Of a stretch of 64,000 nucleotides of DNA, positions 44,630 through 56,031 are shown piece after piece. The translations under genes were made by a program, and so were the position numbers. Source of the stretch: Tetracentron sinense. Taxonomy: Eukaryota; Streptophyta; Magnoliopsida; Trochodendrales; Trochodendraceae. The notes under the pieces are model-generated. The model was not told the DNA's origin and ran no database searches. It saw nothing but the letters and a program-made list of their open reading frames with translations. The DNA is taken from assembly GCA_015143295.1 (NCBI GenBank), contig CM026571.1:30284505-30348504 (forward strand). Reading direction: 5' to 3'. Each line of letters begins with the position of its first letter. Positions within the stretch are counted from its first letter, which is position 1.

Positions 44630-46848
44630 TGAAGGGGGATCCGGATAAAAATTTATGCGGAAACTGGATCCCCTGGATCTTAACACAATAGAAAGAATAA
44701 AAAACTATCTAAGAGTTGTAGTCATATCACCTCGATGAATGATGTTCACTGGTCAAGCTTAATCCACTCGAACAGTCAGAACTCTTTGTAGAGATTTCTC
44801 CGAAAAAATACTAGAAGTTCGATCCTTGTTCTTCGCTATCCCCACGAAGCTTTAGAATCTTCTTTGAAATTATTGAAGCAAGAGGAAGAAGATAGATCAA
44901 TGGTGTAGACCTTCTATCACCAAAGATACTAAGGTTCAAAACCCTAGAAAAGCAAAACCCAACTTGGACCCAACTTGTAGCTCACGAAAATCTTAGGGAG
45001 ACTCCCTAGGTGCCCACGGTTTGGAGAGAGGGGAGAGGGAGAGAGAAAATTTCTGGAGAAAAGTGCTTTATGGTCTAGGGTGTTGGGGTATTTATAGATT
45101 AGGATCCAATCCTAATCCAACTCCAAGACCTTATCTTTTAAGGAATTATTTAACAATAATAACTCTTATTATTTAATAAATAATTTTCTAGTTTATCTAT
45201 ATCTACTCTAGTTATAGAAGACCTACTAATTAAAGAGTCCTTATTAAATGAAGATTCCCTAATTAATAGAGATAAATCAACAACCAACAAATGGAGAAAT
45301 CCTAGTCAAACTAGGATACCTCAAACCACAAAGGAGGGGCATGAGCATCAAGGGGGCGTGAGTTTTGAGGAGTTTAACACTCCTTGTTGCAATCCAAGTC
45401 CATGTCATCTTAATCCTAATTGCAATCCAACCATTGGATTTTAATTCCTTAATTAATAGAGTTATTACTCAATAATTATTCAAGTAACCAAATCCCAATC
45501 CAATTAGGATTTCTAAAGTGGACGCCCCACCCTAGGGTTTAAACCCATGGGTTTGGGCCCATATTAAAGGTCCATATTAATGGGTTTATAGATATGGGTC
45601 AAACCCATGTCCCCTTTAATTAGGTTAATTAACTAATTATTAAAATAATCCCTAGATTTAAATTAATAATTAATTTAAATCATAGATTAACTTTTAATCT
45701 ATTTAACTAGATGATTAACTTTTAATCACTTAAATAATTGATTAACATTTAATCAATTATTGAGCTTGTATTTCTTATGTGAGCATCTTCACAGATTGCT
45801 CTGGGATATTCTTACCCTGGCTTACCTAATGTTATCCTATTGACCCTAAACAGGAAATACATCAGAATTGCAAATGACGTGAGATATCCATGTTGCAATT
45901 AAATCCCAGTGTATGAACATTTACCAATACGGATCCCGCCACTTGAACTTTTAAATTCGATTTATCCTTCCAAATACATTATCCGTAATGGGCCTTTGAG
46001 ATTGACATACTATCTAACCCATAGCCCATTGCACATCATCCGGGTTTCCAAGACTTATGATTAAGCCATGAGAAACAATTTCTCATGAAAAACATTTTGA
46101 GAAAATCCTTTAATAAGTATAATATCTTTTAATAAAAGTATATTTCAAAACTTATTATGATTTCAAAATCACTTGCGCAGGATTTGAACTTAATCAACAG
46201 TCTTACCCAGAACTTGGATAATCTCTTAAATAAATGAACATGGATTTCTTGTTTGAAATTCATCATGACTCGAACAGCTTTCTGACTATCAGCTGTCACT
46301 GTATCGTATTCCCTAAGTTAGAAAATACTTTGGTGGAATCAAAGCAGTCAGATCACTGCTCAATCATAGATGAACACATCAGATCTAAGGATCATTGAAA
46401 CTGTTCAATTGAATGAGAGACGAACTATCTAATTGTATGTTTATATAAGAGGTCTCTCACTGAATGCAATCAGTCAGTGTACATTTAAGCACCCATATGC
46501 TGATGTGTAGTCTCCATTACAATAGTTCGAGATAGAACTACATCTCAACTATTGAGAACATCTTAGCATTCTAGTAGCTGTATAAGTGAAGTGGCCAGCT
46601 TCACCCACAGCTGTGACTATATAAGGTATAAGGAACTGGAAAGTTATATCTGCCTGTGATAATCCAATCACATAAGTTTCCTACAATATATCCTATGGAC
46701 CTTTATCGATATCTCATATCATATAGATCATCTCATGATCATGGTCAATTACCCATAACGAATACACAATAGATTAAGAAGAAGTATTTATTAATCAAAT
46801 TAATAAGAGTAACAATCTAAATGACTTTTTTGGGCATCATGTCTAACA
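44630..46848 (-). repeat. Copia 5' LTR (2,219 bp)
   Basis: Same ends as the 3' LTR (TGTTAGACATGATGCCC on minus; CCCCCTTCA at the other end). It is followed by the TSD CGGGG at 46849-46853. Confidence 0.93.
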
Positions 46849-47272
46849 CGGGGTTCCATAGAATAACAGACAAGTGGTGGAGAAGTCAAAATCATGGGGC
46901 CTATGATTTTGACTTCCCAATTATTTTCACTTCCCCACACAAAATAAGACATGTGGCAATAAGTGCGTGAGAATAAGGGGGAGAGATATCAAATGGGGAG
47001 AAGTCAAAATCATGGGGAGAAAATAAAATGACTTCTCCCCATTTTTACGCCAACTGTCGCACAATGTTTGGAACCCCGAGAGGGGTTTCTGGCTTCGCCA
47101 GAGACAAACTGAGGCCATTTTTTTGTTAACAATGTTAACTTGATGAACCTGACAAGAGAGGGCAGTGAAATTTTAGAAACATGAGGGGAGGTCTTTGCAA
47201 TTTAACCAAACCTCAGGGGAGGTAACTGTAATTTGCCCATATTATATCTATGTAAGATGTATATAAATATAA

Positions 47273-48313
47273 GGGATTTTTGTGAAAAAAACCCTTATCT
47301 TTTCAACTATTTGTAAATACCCTCTCCCCTTTTGTGATTTTGTATTATGGTCCACTAACTTCTAAATCTTTTGCAAATCCACCCTTCCATGTGTAAGTTA
47401 ATTAACAAATGCTAATTTCTTATTATTATTTTTTATGAAATAACTTTTTTTGATATTTCTTTATTCTTTCCCGCGTATGCCGTCCAACGGAACGCACGCC
47501 TCTATAGGCCACCACATATCCCATTCACCCCCTTTAATTGTGGTTAAGCTTAATCACCCTAAGGTTAATATTTTTTTTTCCATAAACCAAGGTTAGATGG
47601 ATTTAGATGGATGAACCCTAGAAGTGAGTGAATCTTAACCACAGTTAGTGGGTGTTAAATTGAACACATGGTGGCTTATAGAGTCCCCTTTAACTATGGT
47701 TAAGCATAATCAACCTAAGGATATTTTTTTTTCTAAAATCCAAGATTAGATGAATGAGCCCTAGGGGTGAGTTAATCTAAACCACAATTAGTGGGTGTTA
47801 AAAGGACACATGGTAGCTTGTAGAGCCTCCTTTAATTGTGGTTAAGAATAATCAACCTAAGGTTAATATTTTTTTTTCTAAAATCCAAGGTTAAGATGGA
47901 TTAACCTTAGGGGTGAGGGAAACTTTACCATAGTGAGCAGGTGTTAAGAGGGACACGTTGCGAGCCCCTTTAACTATGGTTAAACATAATCAACCTAAGA
48001 TTAATAACTTTTTTCTAAAAACCAAGGTTAGATGAATGAATTCTAGGGGTGAGTGAATCTTAACTTCGGTTAGTGGGCCCCAAGCAGTCCTCTTGTGAAA
48101 AGTTCTTACAAATCGCCTTGAAAGTATAAAAGGGTTAAAAAGATCACTTCATAAAATAAATTAACATTTGTTAACTAACTTATGGATGAAAGGATGGATT
48201 TGCAAAAGATTTAAAAGTTAGTGGGGGAATAATCAAAATTACAAAAGGTAATATGGTATTTACAAATAGCTGAAAAGATAAAAGGGTTTTCACAAAAAAA
48301 AAAAAAAAAACCC
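47273..48313. mobile_element. Non-autonomous TIR element (family B, MULE-like) with satellite inside
   Basis: Long inverted ends: GGGATTTTTGTGAAAAAAACCC... at 47273, and an inverted match (GTATTTACAAATAGCTGAAAAG, AAAAGGGTTTTCAC) ending at 48313, over about 120 bp. Flanks TAAATATAA (47264-47272) and TAAACACAA (48314-48322) are a probable 9-bp TSD with two T/C differences. The TIRs are unrelated to family A, yet the interior (47515-48075) is the same satellite as at 4606-5470. Confidence 0.75.
47515..48075 (+). repeat. Tandem satellite, about four copies of 140 bp
   Basis: Units carry CCAAGGTTAGATGGATG, CTAGGGGTGAGT, GTTAGTGGGTGTTAAA, GGACACATGG and CTTTAATTGTGGTTAAG in the same order as the 4606-5470 array, separated by poly-T tracts. 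Confidence 0.85.
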
Positions 48314-48322
48314 TAAACACAA

Positions 48323-48688
48323 ATACAATTATAAAGAGTAGCTAAGAGCAAGCAATTACGTTTCTATATGGCATCAGTAGTAACCAAGTTCTAATCCTTG
48401 GCTCTTTCTCTTCTCTGCTTCTTAGCATAGCCTCCATTCTTGCAAATTAATCTCCAGCCCCCACTTCCCTCCAGATCACACCTTCTTCCACCCAAGTCTC
48501 CACACCCCTATCTCTCACCCCTCATTTCTACCATATCTCTAATATTTTCCAGTTTATCTCTCTCAAACCTGATGACCTGAATTACCATTTTTTGAAAAAA
48601 TCAACTTCTCCTCATTCTTATTTTTCAAGACTTAGTCAAATATGTAGATGGTAGCTTTCGGTACCACCCACCATCCTTGCTCGTGGCA
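48323..48688. other. Intergenic, CT-rich, nothing recognised
   Basis: Pyrimidine-rich on plus (CTCCAGCCCCCACTTCCC, CACCCCTATCTCTCACC). It may be decayed gag 5' sequence belonging to the following Copia fragment, but no frame supports that. Confidence 0.4.
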
Positions 48689-49039
48689 ACTTTAATCCAA
48701 ATTTTTTGGGTTGGAGCCCTGGTGATCAATATGTCACCAGTTGCATTAATGCCTCATTGAGCAAATCTATTCTTGCTCAAACAGTTGGACTCTCCACTTC
48801 GAAGGCCATATGGGACTACCTTGCAAGCCAATTCACCCAGCAGTCCCATGCCCGCACTATGCAGCTTCAGTTGAAGCTCCAAACTATGCGTGAATGCACC
48901 TCTTCCATCACTGAGTATTTGAGTCAATTAAAAGCCATCTCAAATGCCTTGTCTGTTGTCCAAGATAAAATTGCAAACTATGATCTGTTAGCCTTTAGGT
49001 TTTTTACCAAAGGTAACATTTTTGATTTTGATGATAACA

Positions 49040-50461
49040 CAATAATAGAATGATTTCTGTGTTACTAATGTTCTATTGAGTTTAAGTATAATTCAGTTTA
49101 TGAAGAGCATTAGCACATCATCCAAGTCAAAAAGATCGAAATGAAACCAAGCTCAAAGAGAATACCTCCATCAAGACAAAAGAAAGCAATTGGATCAAAT
49201 TGAGCATATTGAAAAACACATCAAACTCAAGTCATGAAGAGAAAGATCATATCAAAAGCCAAAGTCCAAGTCGGATCATCAAGAAGACATGAAGATTGAT
49301 CATGAAGACAAAGCCAAATTGAAGATCCAAGATCAAGTAAAAAGTGAAGACTCTCAAGGAAGATTTATAGTTTTATATTTTAGTTTAAAGAGAGTTTAGG
49401 AATTTTGTAAAAAGTCTTCAAAGGTTGATGGTTGAATTGCTCATAACCATAGATTGACCTTAGGAATCCTTAACCTAATTGCATATCATTCTAAGGCCCT
49501 AGGACATCTTAAAATATTATTAAAATTATGTTAAAGGGAAGCCAAAAGACCAAGAAATTCATTCTCATCATTTAGGTCAAGCCAAGATGAGATTTCAGAG
49601 AAACAACATAAATCTCGTCGACGAAATTGAATAGGGAATTCAATCTTATCGACAAAACTGGCCGTAGAGCCACTATTTCAATCATTGTCCAAATCTCGTC
49701 AACGAAATCAGAATGCTCATTCAATCTCATCGATGAAATCTTGCGGGACAGAGTTTCTTAAACTCTGTAATGGCTAGTTTTTAACTGCTCTTTGAGTTCC
49801 CAAAATGCCTCCAATGGCTATATATTTGAAAGGACTATAAATAGGATTGACTTATGAATGAAAATAAGAACTCCAATACTTCCCATCATAAAAATCATTC
49901 ACTCCAAGCTTTGATTTTCAATTCTATAGAGTTTAACCGAGAAATCTCAAATCCTAGTTCTTGAGCTTTTCAACTCCAATCTTTAGGAGATTTCTAGTGA
50001 GTGTTCAAGGCATTTATCAGCTCATGTAAGGAGCATTTTCTGAGTGCAAATCTTCTCTTGTCAAAGAGGTTGTAAAATCAAGTGTTCCGTGGGACACTTG
50101 ACCGTGAAGCCAGAAGCTTTGTAAAGGTTTGTTCACTACCCGAAAAGTGCACTAAGTCTAGGGAGGATTGTTCCCTAGCACGGTTTGATCTTCACCCGAA
50201 AGATGATTATGCGATTGAGAATAAATTGTGGTGAATCCTCTAACAAGTATAGCTTGAGGCGGGGACGTAGGCGGGTTGCCGAACCTCGTGAACAACATCG
50301 TTGTCATTGTGTTTGCATCTGTCTAACCCTTCTCTTTACTTAATTGTATTGCATTGCTTGATAGAATTGTTAAATTTCTAATTCCTTTTAACTTATATAG
50401 TTAAAATTCCGCTTAAGTAATTAGGAAGAATTTTAATTTGTTATAGACCCTATTCACCCCT
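49040..50461 (+). mobile_element. SIRE/Maximus-type LTR (approximate borders)
   Basis: The 3' part has the wording typical of SIRE LTRs (GGCGGGGACGTAGGCGGG, TTGCCGAACCTCGTGAAC, TAGACCCTATTCACCCC). TATAAATAGG lies at 49836, preceded by a cluster of TCTCGTCGACGAAAT motifs (about 49611-49745). Exact ends and a TSD could not be fixed. A direct repeat of gag text flanks the unit. Confidence 0.6.
49611..49745 (+). promoter_or_regulatory. TCGTCGACGA motif cluster before SIRE-like TATA box
   Basis: AATCTCGTCGACGAAATTG, CAATCTTATCGACAAAACTGG, AAATCTCGTCAACGAAATC and CAATCTCATCGATGAAATC are four versions of one partly self-complementary unit. The cluster ends about 90 bp before TATAAATAGG. Confidence 0.6.
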
Positions 50462-50960
50462 ATTGTCTAAGATAAAATTACATACTATAATCTAGTTATG
50501 TACGCCTTGGAGGCCTCCCTTATGAATATGAATCCTTCACCCCCGTAATTACCAATCATGTCGAACCCATCATCTTCGCTAAGCTCTGATTGGACCTTCT
50601 GGTTGAAGAGCAACGCATTAACAATTTTGAGCAACCACCCTCCTCTAATGGATCCCCGCTACTCTCTATATTAATAGACATTTTTCCCCACCATCAAGGG
50701 GACATGCTTGTGGTAGACGTTCATGGTCTTGTGGGTCACGTGGATGTAGCAATCGTCGATTTTCTCCTCTTGGACGCAACTCACAACTTAGTCTCCTTGG
50801 TGCCTCACCCGATGACACTTTTAAGGCTACTTTATATTCTCCTATTGCTTGTCAGATTTGTTTACACCCTGGATACTCAGTTATCCAATGTCACCAACGG
50901 TTCAATCACATGTTTCAGGATGACTCTATGTCTCAAACTGAAAGGTCCAAATTTATAATT

Positions 50961-51348
50961 GACAAATTCTGGTGTCAAAACCTAGTCAAGGTAGTGTCCT
51001 AAGTTTGTCCATCACCAAATGAATTGTCTGTGATGAAGAAGAAGCTTTGAAGGAATGATACTGAAGACATTATGCCAAGGCAGTGATCTCACACCTTAGG
51101 ATGGTAAGTAACTTAATGACCTAGATTATACCTTAGGAAGATTGACTTAGAAAATCTTCAATAAGCCTTAGGTGCTTAATTGTTTGACTATAAATCTGGA
51201 AAATTGATAAGAATTTGGCTAAAGAGTAATTTATAGAGTATCTCACTCGAGCGAGGACCTTGGTCGCTCGAGCAATAGAGGAAAAATCTCAGTATGTGAA
51301 ACTATAGTAGCCAACTCATTGGAAGTGAACTACATGAAATCGGCTCAT
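50961..51348. other. Decayed retroelement DNA, nothing firm
   Basis: No domain is recognisable. The text TCTCACTCGAGCGAGGACC and GGTCGCTCGAGCAATAG (51240-51285) repeats a CTCGAG palindromic core and may be another motif cluster of the LTR kind. Confidence 0.35.
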
Positions 51349-52377
51349 CCGTCGCACCCCAAAATCCCACCTAGGATAAAGTGGAATCTTGGCACGTGAC
51401 TTAATTATCTTACAATCCTGTTAGAAGCATATAAGGCATACTAAAAGATGAACCTGAAATATTTTTTCCTCAATGACATTGATAGAGTTATGAACTTCAA
51501 AATTCATAATAAAATCCGAAATATAAATATCTAAATCATTCTTCATGATTCTCAACTATCAATTTAACCTAATTATCATCCATAATAAAATCTGATGACA
51601 TGCCCTTTAACATAAATCTAAAGTCTAACAACTGAAATCAATAATAGGGATATCGATACAATTCCCTCTCCTCCTCTAGATAATCACATTCCGGTTTTTC
51701 TATGTATTCCTCCTTGATCTACAATTCAACTGCACAAATATCGAATCCTGAACCTACCGACACAAACAAATCGGTTGAGCACAAGCGGCTCGGTAGACAT
51801 AAAATCCTAGCTAACAATATTATAAACATTAATATAAAACATTTATCATGGTTTAACAAGGCATGTATACATACATCAATCATAGTGCGGAAATATCTTT
51901 TCTTTTCTTTTCTTACTTTTGCTCACTTGTGCTTACTTTTCTTTTGGTACACTGGAGATCTTGCTTGGAGCCAAATAATTGGTACCCTTGAAAACTTAAC
52001 TTGAAGTCAGGCACTAGCAGCCTTGAATAATTTACATTTGATGTCAGGTATTATATACCCTTGAGAAACTTAGACTTGAAGCTAGGTATTATATACCCTT
52101 GAGAAACTTAGACTTAAAGCCAGGTATGACATACCTTTGAAATGAACTTTGTTAGTATCCATAATTTATCAAAAAGCTCAATCATGCAATCGTACTTGTG
52201 TGATACTTACTTGTGTTAGTAATATTATCATGCTTGTGCATACATCATTATTGTGAGTAAAGTGAGTGAACAAGTGATAAACCCTCGGTTAAATTGTACC
52301 TTAGATCATTAGACAAGAGCCATCAAAAATCCATCATAACCAGTCCATACTAGCATGATAAAAAAATCCTAAGCAAC
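51349..52377 (-). mobile_element. Truncated gypsy LTR, minus orientation
   Basis: Starts (plus) CGTCGCACCCCAAAATCCC, the mirror of the LTR 3' end GGGGTGCGAC, and shares layout with the LTR at 16578. Direct repeats of GAAGTCAGG/GCCAGGTAT... near 51995-52130 occur three times. Hairpins ACCGA/TCGGT and GAGC/GCTC lie at 51755-51793. It is cut off at the Athila-type LTR start, so the promoter half is missing. Confidence 0.6.
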
Positions 52378-53521
52378 TGATGAGTGTACAAAAGTACACT
52401 CCATGCAAGTTATTATGTAACCATTTATCACCATTTCTAGTATGAATCCAGGATTTAAAGTCTATATTCTGAACTTGTTCTCCCATCTATGGATTATGAA
52501 TTTTAAATATTTTTATATTATTTTATGCAGGGAATGTGAGTAAAAAGCTTTTAGGGAAATCAACAGATAAAGAAAAGTCAAAAAGACAAAAAAAAAGTAG
52601 GCAGAAACAGTGTCTACCGCTCAATCGGCCAAATTGGGCAATCAAGCGGAGCTGCAATCGATCGATGAGGAGCGGTGATCGAGTGGTGGTGGCAGTGATT
52701 TTTCCAGAATTTAATTGTTTAAGGAGGGAAACTCGATTTTGGATGGTTTTCTTGTAATTTTGTAGTTCTAGAAGTTTCCCTTTTGTTTTTCTTTCAATTA
52801 TCTTCTTTCCTTTAGTCTATAAAGGGGAGCTATTAGGGAAAGCCCTTATCTCAATCTCCTCTCTTCTCTTATTATTGTTTTAGTCTTTCTTTTGTATGGA
52901 TTTCTAAATTCTTAGCCTTAGCTAGGATGAAATTCTCTTAATGAGGTAATGTTAGTTTGATTTAATCCATTGAATGTTTTGAATGTTTATGATTTTCTAT
53001 ATCAATTGTTATTCTAGTTTGAATCTCTTTCAATTGAATCTATTAGGTTTAAATCTTTTCACGAGTTCAATCATGCTTTTTTCGTAGTTAGGTAATAATT
53101 TCTTGATTTCTCAAACGAAGAACCATAATTTTATCAGATATTATTCTTTGTTGCGGTATCTCCTCCAGGTGTATCGTCATCCTCGAATCTTTCCGATAAA
53201 GTTAAGGCTTGGATTAAAACTTGGTTTGGATAATTATGTAGATATTGATTTTAGGTTTCTATTCCGATTAGGGGTTTGGAATGTGAAATCCCCAATTGAG
53301 TTATATTTTGGATTAATTGAATTGATATTACACCATTAAGAGGAGGAACCCCGATGCCTTGACAATTTTTCTTATTGATTTTTCCTCCAAATTAATTTCA
53401 ATCTTTTCTACCAAAATTCTATAATCTCTTTTTCTATAAGTGTTCCCTATCTTCACTTCTCCCTGTGGACCAACAACTCTTTACTGTACTGCAAAAGTTC
53501 GCATATCTTTGAGCAACATCA
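52378..53521 (+). mobile_element. Athila/Tat-type LTR (1,144 bp)
   Basis: TGATGAGTGTAC ... GCAACATCA, followed by a primer-binding-like region. Near its start is AGTGTAC/GTACACT around AAAA, a perfect 7-bp stem. A GATCGATC cluster (52615-52690) precedes TATAAAGG (52818). It is followed by an Athila-like gag. Confidence 0.7.
52615..52690 (+). promoter_or_regulatory. GATCGATC-type cluster in Athila-like LTR
   Basis: CGCTCAATCGGCC, GGGCAATCAAGCGG, GCAATCGATCGATGAGG and GGTGATCGAG. It ends about 130 bp before TATAAAGG. Confidence 0.5.
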
Positions 53522-53522
53522 A

Positions 53523-53545
53523 ATTTTGACGTTGTTGTCGGGAAG
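53523..53545 (+). other. Athila-type primer-binding site, mutated
   Basis: TTTTGACGTTGTTGTCGGGAA sits just after the LTR. Athila/Tat elements usually have TGGCGCCGTTGCCGGGGA here. The changes seen are mostly C-to-T or G-to-A. Confidence 0.6.
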
Positions 53546-53812
53546 CAAGGCGAAAGCTAAGGAGCACATACCCATGATAGGTTTGACTGAAGTGACTCGT
53601 CAAAGTGGTAAACTTGTTCCTTTCTCTTTTATTTTATTTATTAGTTTTATTTTTATTTTTATTTTGAATGCATAGATACCGGAACAAATTAGATATATAT
53701 ATATATTTGCAAAGAGACTGGAAGATCCTAAAACTCTCTTTACAAATTTATTTGATACGGCCTCACAATATGATTTTATTGCATCTAATTCTACACACAC
53801 ATTTTAAGCATC

Positions 53813-54903
53813 ATGAGTAAACATGAGGACCATCTAGTAAAAACTCTTAATGAGCACTTTTTATTTCACACGGACTGTCACACCTTCTTCATAATATTTC
53901 CCCCTAATGTGCAACACTTTGATTTTAAATCAGGGATGATTCAACTCCTCCCCACTTTTCATAGTTTAAATAATAAAAATCCTTATGTGCACATTAGAAA
54001 ATTTGAAGAAGTGCTGGCCACATTTCACAATCAACCGCGAACCATAGATGTCGTTAGACTCAAATTTTTTACATTCTCTTCAAAAGATAGAGCAAATATC
54101 TGGTTGTATTCTTTGAGGCCTAGGTTGATTGGGTCAGGGGCTGAGATGACTCAAGCATTCTTTCACAAATATTTTCCTAATCGTAAAACGAATGCTTTGA
54201 AGAGACAAATTTCTACATTCACTCAAAAAGAGAGTGAGACTTTGTATCAAGGCTGAGAAACGTACAAAGATCTCTTTAGTTTTTGCCCGCATAACGGTTA
54301 TGAAAGTTGGCACCTAATGAGTTACTTCTATGAAGGACTCACCCTAGAGAGCGCCAATTTATTGAGATGATGTGTAATGGAATATTTTCCAAAAAGAACC
54401 TAATGAGGCTATGGACTATTTGAGTGATTTGGCTGAAAAGACCCACACTTGGATCAGACCCAATGCTATTGGAAGTACTAATAGGTCTAGACCCACCTCC
54501 ACTCCTTCTAGTTGATGAATTTTTCACCTTAGAGAAGAGGATAGTTTAAAGGCTAGATTGGAGAGCACTAAGGATGTTGAGGCTCTAAGAATGAAAGAAA
54601 AAATGAAACCACCCCTATTTACCAGGAAGATACCCGAAATATTTGTGAGGTTTTCCATGAGGCTGAGCATTCTACCAAGGAGTGTCCAATACTCCATGAG
54701 ATGAGAGGGGCTTATGAGGAACATTGTAATTTCATACGTAATTATGAGAAGCCCTATTCACCTTACTTTGAGACTTATAATCCGGCCTGGAAAAATGATC
54801 CTAATTTTAGCTGGAACAATAATTCTCAACCTCCTCAACAACAACAAATGCCTCCTAAAAATTTCATTGCACCTCAATTTTTTGCACCTCGTGCATCATC
54901 ATA
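53813..54903 (+). pseudogene. Athila/Tat gag remnant
   Basis: From ATG at 53813: FDFKSGMIQLLPTFHSLNNK, NPYVHIRKFEEVLATF, VVRLKFFTFSSKDRANIWLY, LRPRLIGSGAEMTQAFFHKY and FPNRKTNALKRQISTFTQKE, the standard order of the PF03732 gag domain. A TGA at 54254-54256 ends the first frame; homology goes on (YKDLFSFCPHNGYESWHL, YFYEGLTLES) and, after shifts, to a zinc-knuckle remnant (ICEVFHEAEHSTKECP, second Cys replaced by Phe) and YSPYFETYNPAWKNDPNFSW. Protease and later domains are missing; the element ends in decayed DNA near 54905. Confidence 0.85.
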
Positions 54904-55089
54904 AAACCTTTCTGAAATTTTTCCTTCTTCTTCCTCTTTTAATCAAGAGTTCTCTCTTAAAATCTAAGGTTTCTCTCTATTCTTTCAAAATTGGGTTTAT
55001 TGTGATTAGAAATCTATGAATTTAGCCTCATGGGTTCCCATAATTAATTTCTTTTTTTTTTTCAATTTCAACGCAATTTTTCGTTTGAT
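54904..55089. other. Junction DNA after gag remnant
   Basis: T-rich sequence, no domain. It may include the start of the Tat/Ogre-like LTR whose other end is at about 60830. Confidence 0.3.
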
Positions 55090-55680
55090 CAACCTATTAT
55101 TCGTTCAAACAATCTTGGTTTCATTCGAACCAAACTTCACTTCATTTAAACCAAATACATTTGGGAAGTCTGTCAAATGCTCTGACTGTAAATGTTTGAA
55201 CCAATCTCATTTTTGTTCGAACCGGGTGTATTTCGTTCAAACGTATTGGGGTTTTGTTCGAACGAAATCCTCTATTTTTTTTTAAAAAAATCATTACTTT
55301 TAAGTGAACAATGATATCAAGCGTATGAAACATAAAAGTACCAAAAAAATAAAAGAAAGCAGGTATCTATAGAATGAACATGATTTGTTTTGGCCTTGTT
55401 TCCCTCTTTTGGCCAATTGCATTATTTCTATGTTGAACTTACTCTAGGTTAATTAGTAACCCCAGTTAATTTCTTAACACCCCTCCACAAAAAATGGGAT
55501 CAAGACAGTTATAGAACACTGTCCATTTGAACCAGAAAAACTTGGTTCGAATGGGCATGGTCTTGTACAGTTACAGAAGCATGTCCGTTTGAACGGGTTG
55601 GGATTTGTTTGAACGACTTCAGTTCTCTTTGATTATAGAACTGTAGCCGTTCGAACCAAGCCAATCTGGTTTGAACGGAC
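55090..55680 (+). promoter_or_regulatory. TTCGAAC motif cluster
   Basis: At least ten variants of (C/G)GTT(C/T)GAAC(C/G) occur: ATTCGTTCAAACAATC, CATTCGAACC, TGTTCGAACCGG, TTCGTTCAAACG, TGTTCGAACG, GGTTCGAATGGG, CCGTTTGAACGGG, GTTTGAACGA, CCGTTCGAACC and GGTTTGAACGG. If the nested LTR at 55682-60213 is removed, the next TATA box (TATATAAA, 60331) is about 120 bp downstream, the same arrangement as the other LTR clusters here. Confidence 0.55.
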
Positions 55681-55904
55681 CTGTAAGGACCCGAATTTAA
55701 TTCCTCATTTTCATGCTAATTAATATAATTTTCTAGAGAAATATGTCAAAATTTTATGCATTATACCTATGAAAATTAATGTTTGATATCTTGAATAAGA
55801 AAACCCATATTTTCGTTCATTTTAGCTCTTTCCAATGAATAAATTGCATGAAATTAAAGACAAATAAAATGTAGTAAAATACTTTTTTAAAAAAGGGGGA
55901 TCAG

Positions 55905-55975
55905 CAGACTAGTTGATCGATAGCCCACCGACGACGATCGATCACTGTACAGTGGCGATCGATTGCCCAAATCTG
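55905..55975 (+). promoter_or_regulatory. GATCGATC cluster in split LTR
   Basis: GTTGATCGATAGCCC, ACGATCGATCACTG and GCGATCGATTGCCC. Before the Copia LTR landed, it would have ended about 65 bp before TATAGATA. Confidence 0.55.
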
Positions 55976-56031
55976 GATTTTTCTCAGGAACAACATTTTC
56001 TAACTTTTTAAGTCCCCTTTGAGTCTCAAAA

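Larger units (their letters stand above)
33252..46848 (-). mobile_element. Ty1/Copia LTR retrotransposon (Tork/Angela-like), 13.6 kb including nested gypsy
   Basis: Two LTRs of about 2.2 kb (33252-35477 and 44630-46848) in the same orientation, flanked by a perfect 5-bp duplication CGGGG (33247-33251 and 46849-46853). All coding remnants lie on minus: gag 42943-42401, protease end/GAG-pre-integrase 38021-37506, integrase 37500-37023, reverse transcriptase 36540-35948. The primer-binding site for initiator methionine tRNA and a purine-rich tract beside the 3' LTR confirm the direction. It is disrupted by stops, frameshifts and the gypsy fragment at 38022-42400. A third LTR of the family is solo at 56032-58248. 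Confidence 0.93.
31759..47238. mobile_element. Pack-MULE (family A) with BRI1-like fragment, split by a Copia element
   Basis: TIRs of about 90-100 bp: left GGGTAAATTATAGTTACCTC, right the inverted counterpart GAGGTAACTGTAATTTGCCC ending at 47238. The flanks are a perfect 9-bp duplication ATATTATAT (31750-31758 and 47239-47247). Without the Copia element at 33252-46848 it is about 1.88 kb. It contains a GGATCGGAT-rich MITE and a fragment of a receptor-kinase gene. The TIR family is the same as at 2801 and 4289. Confidence 0.9.
48689..50960 (+). pseudogene. Copia gag remnant, interrupted by an LTR
   Basis: 48690-49050 encodes a Copia gag segment (FGWSPGDQYVTSCINASLSK-like text, AIWDYLASQFTQQSHARTMQ, LQLKLQTMRECTSSITEYL, KAISNALSVV). 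The frame ends near 49054. After SIRE-like LTR sequence it resumes at about 50462 (YNLVMYALE, VITNHVEPIIFAKL in shifted frames, LLVEEQRINNFEQPP) and reaches a zinc-knuckle remnant near 50845-50890 (CQICLHPGYSVIQCH, where Tyr replaces the usual His). Gag text around VQDKIANYDL occurs on both sides of the insertion. Several frameshifts and stops are present. Confidence 0.75.
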
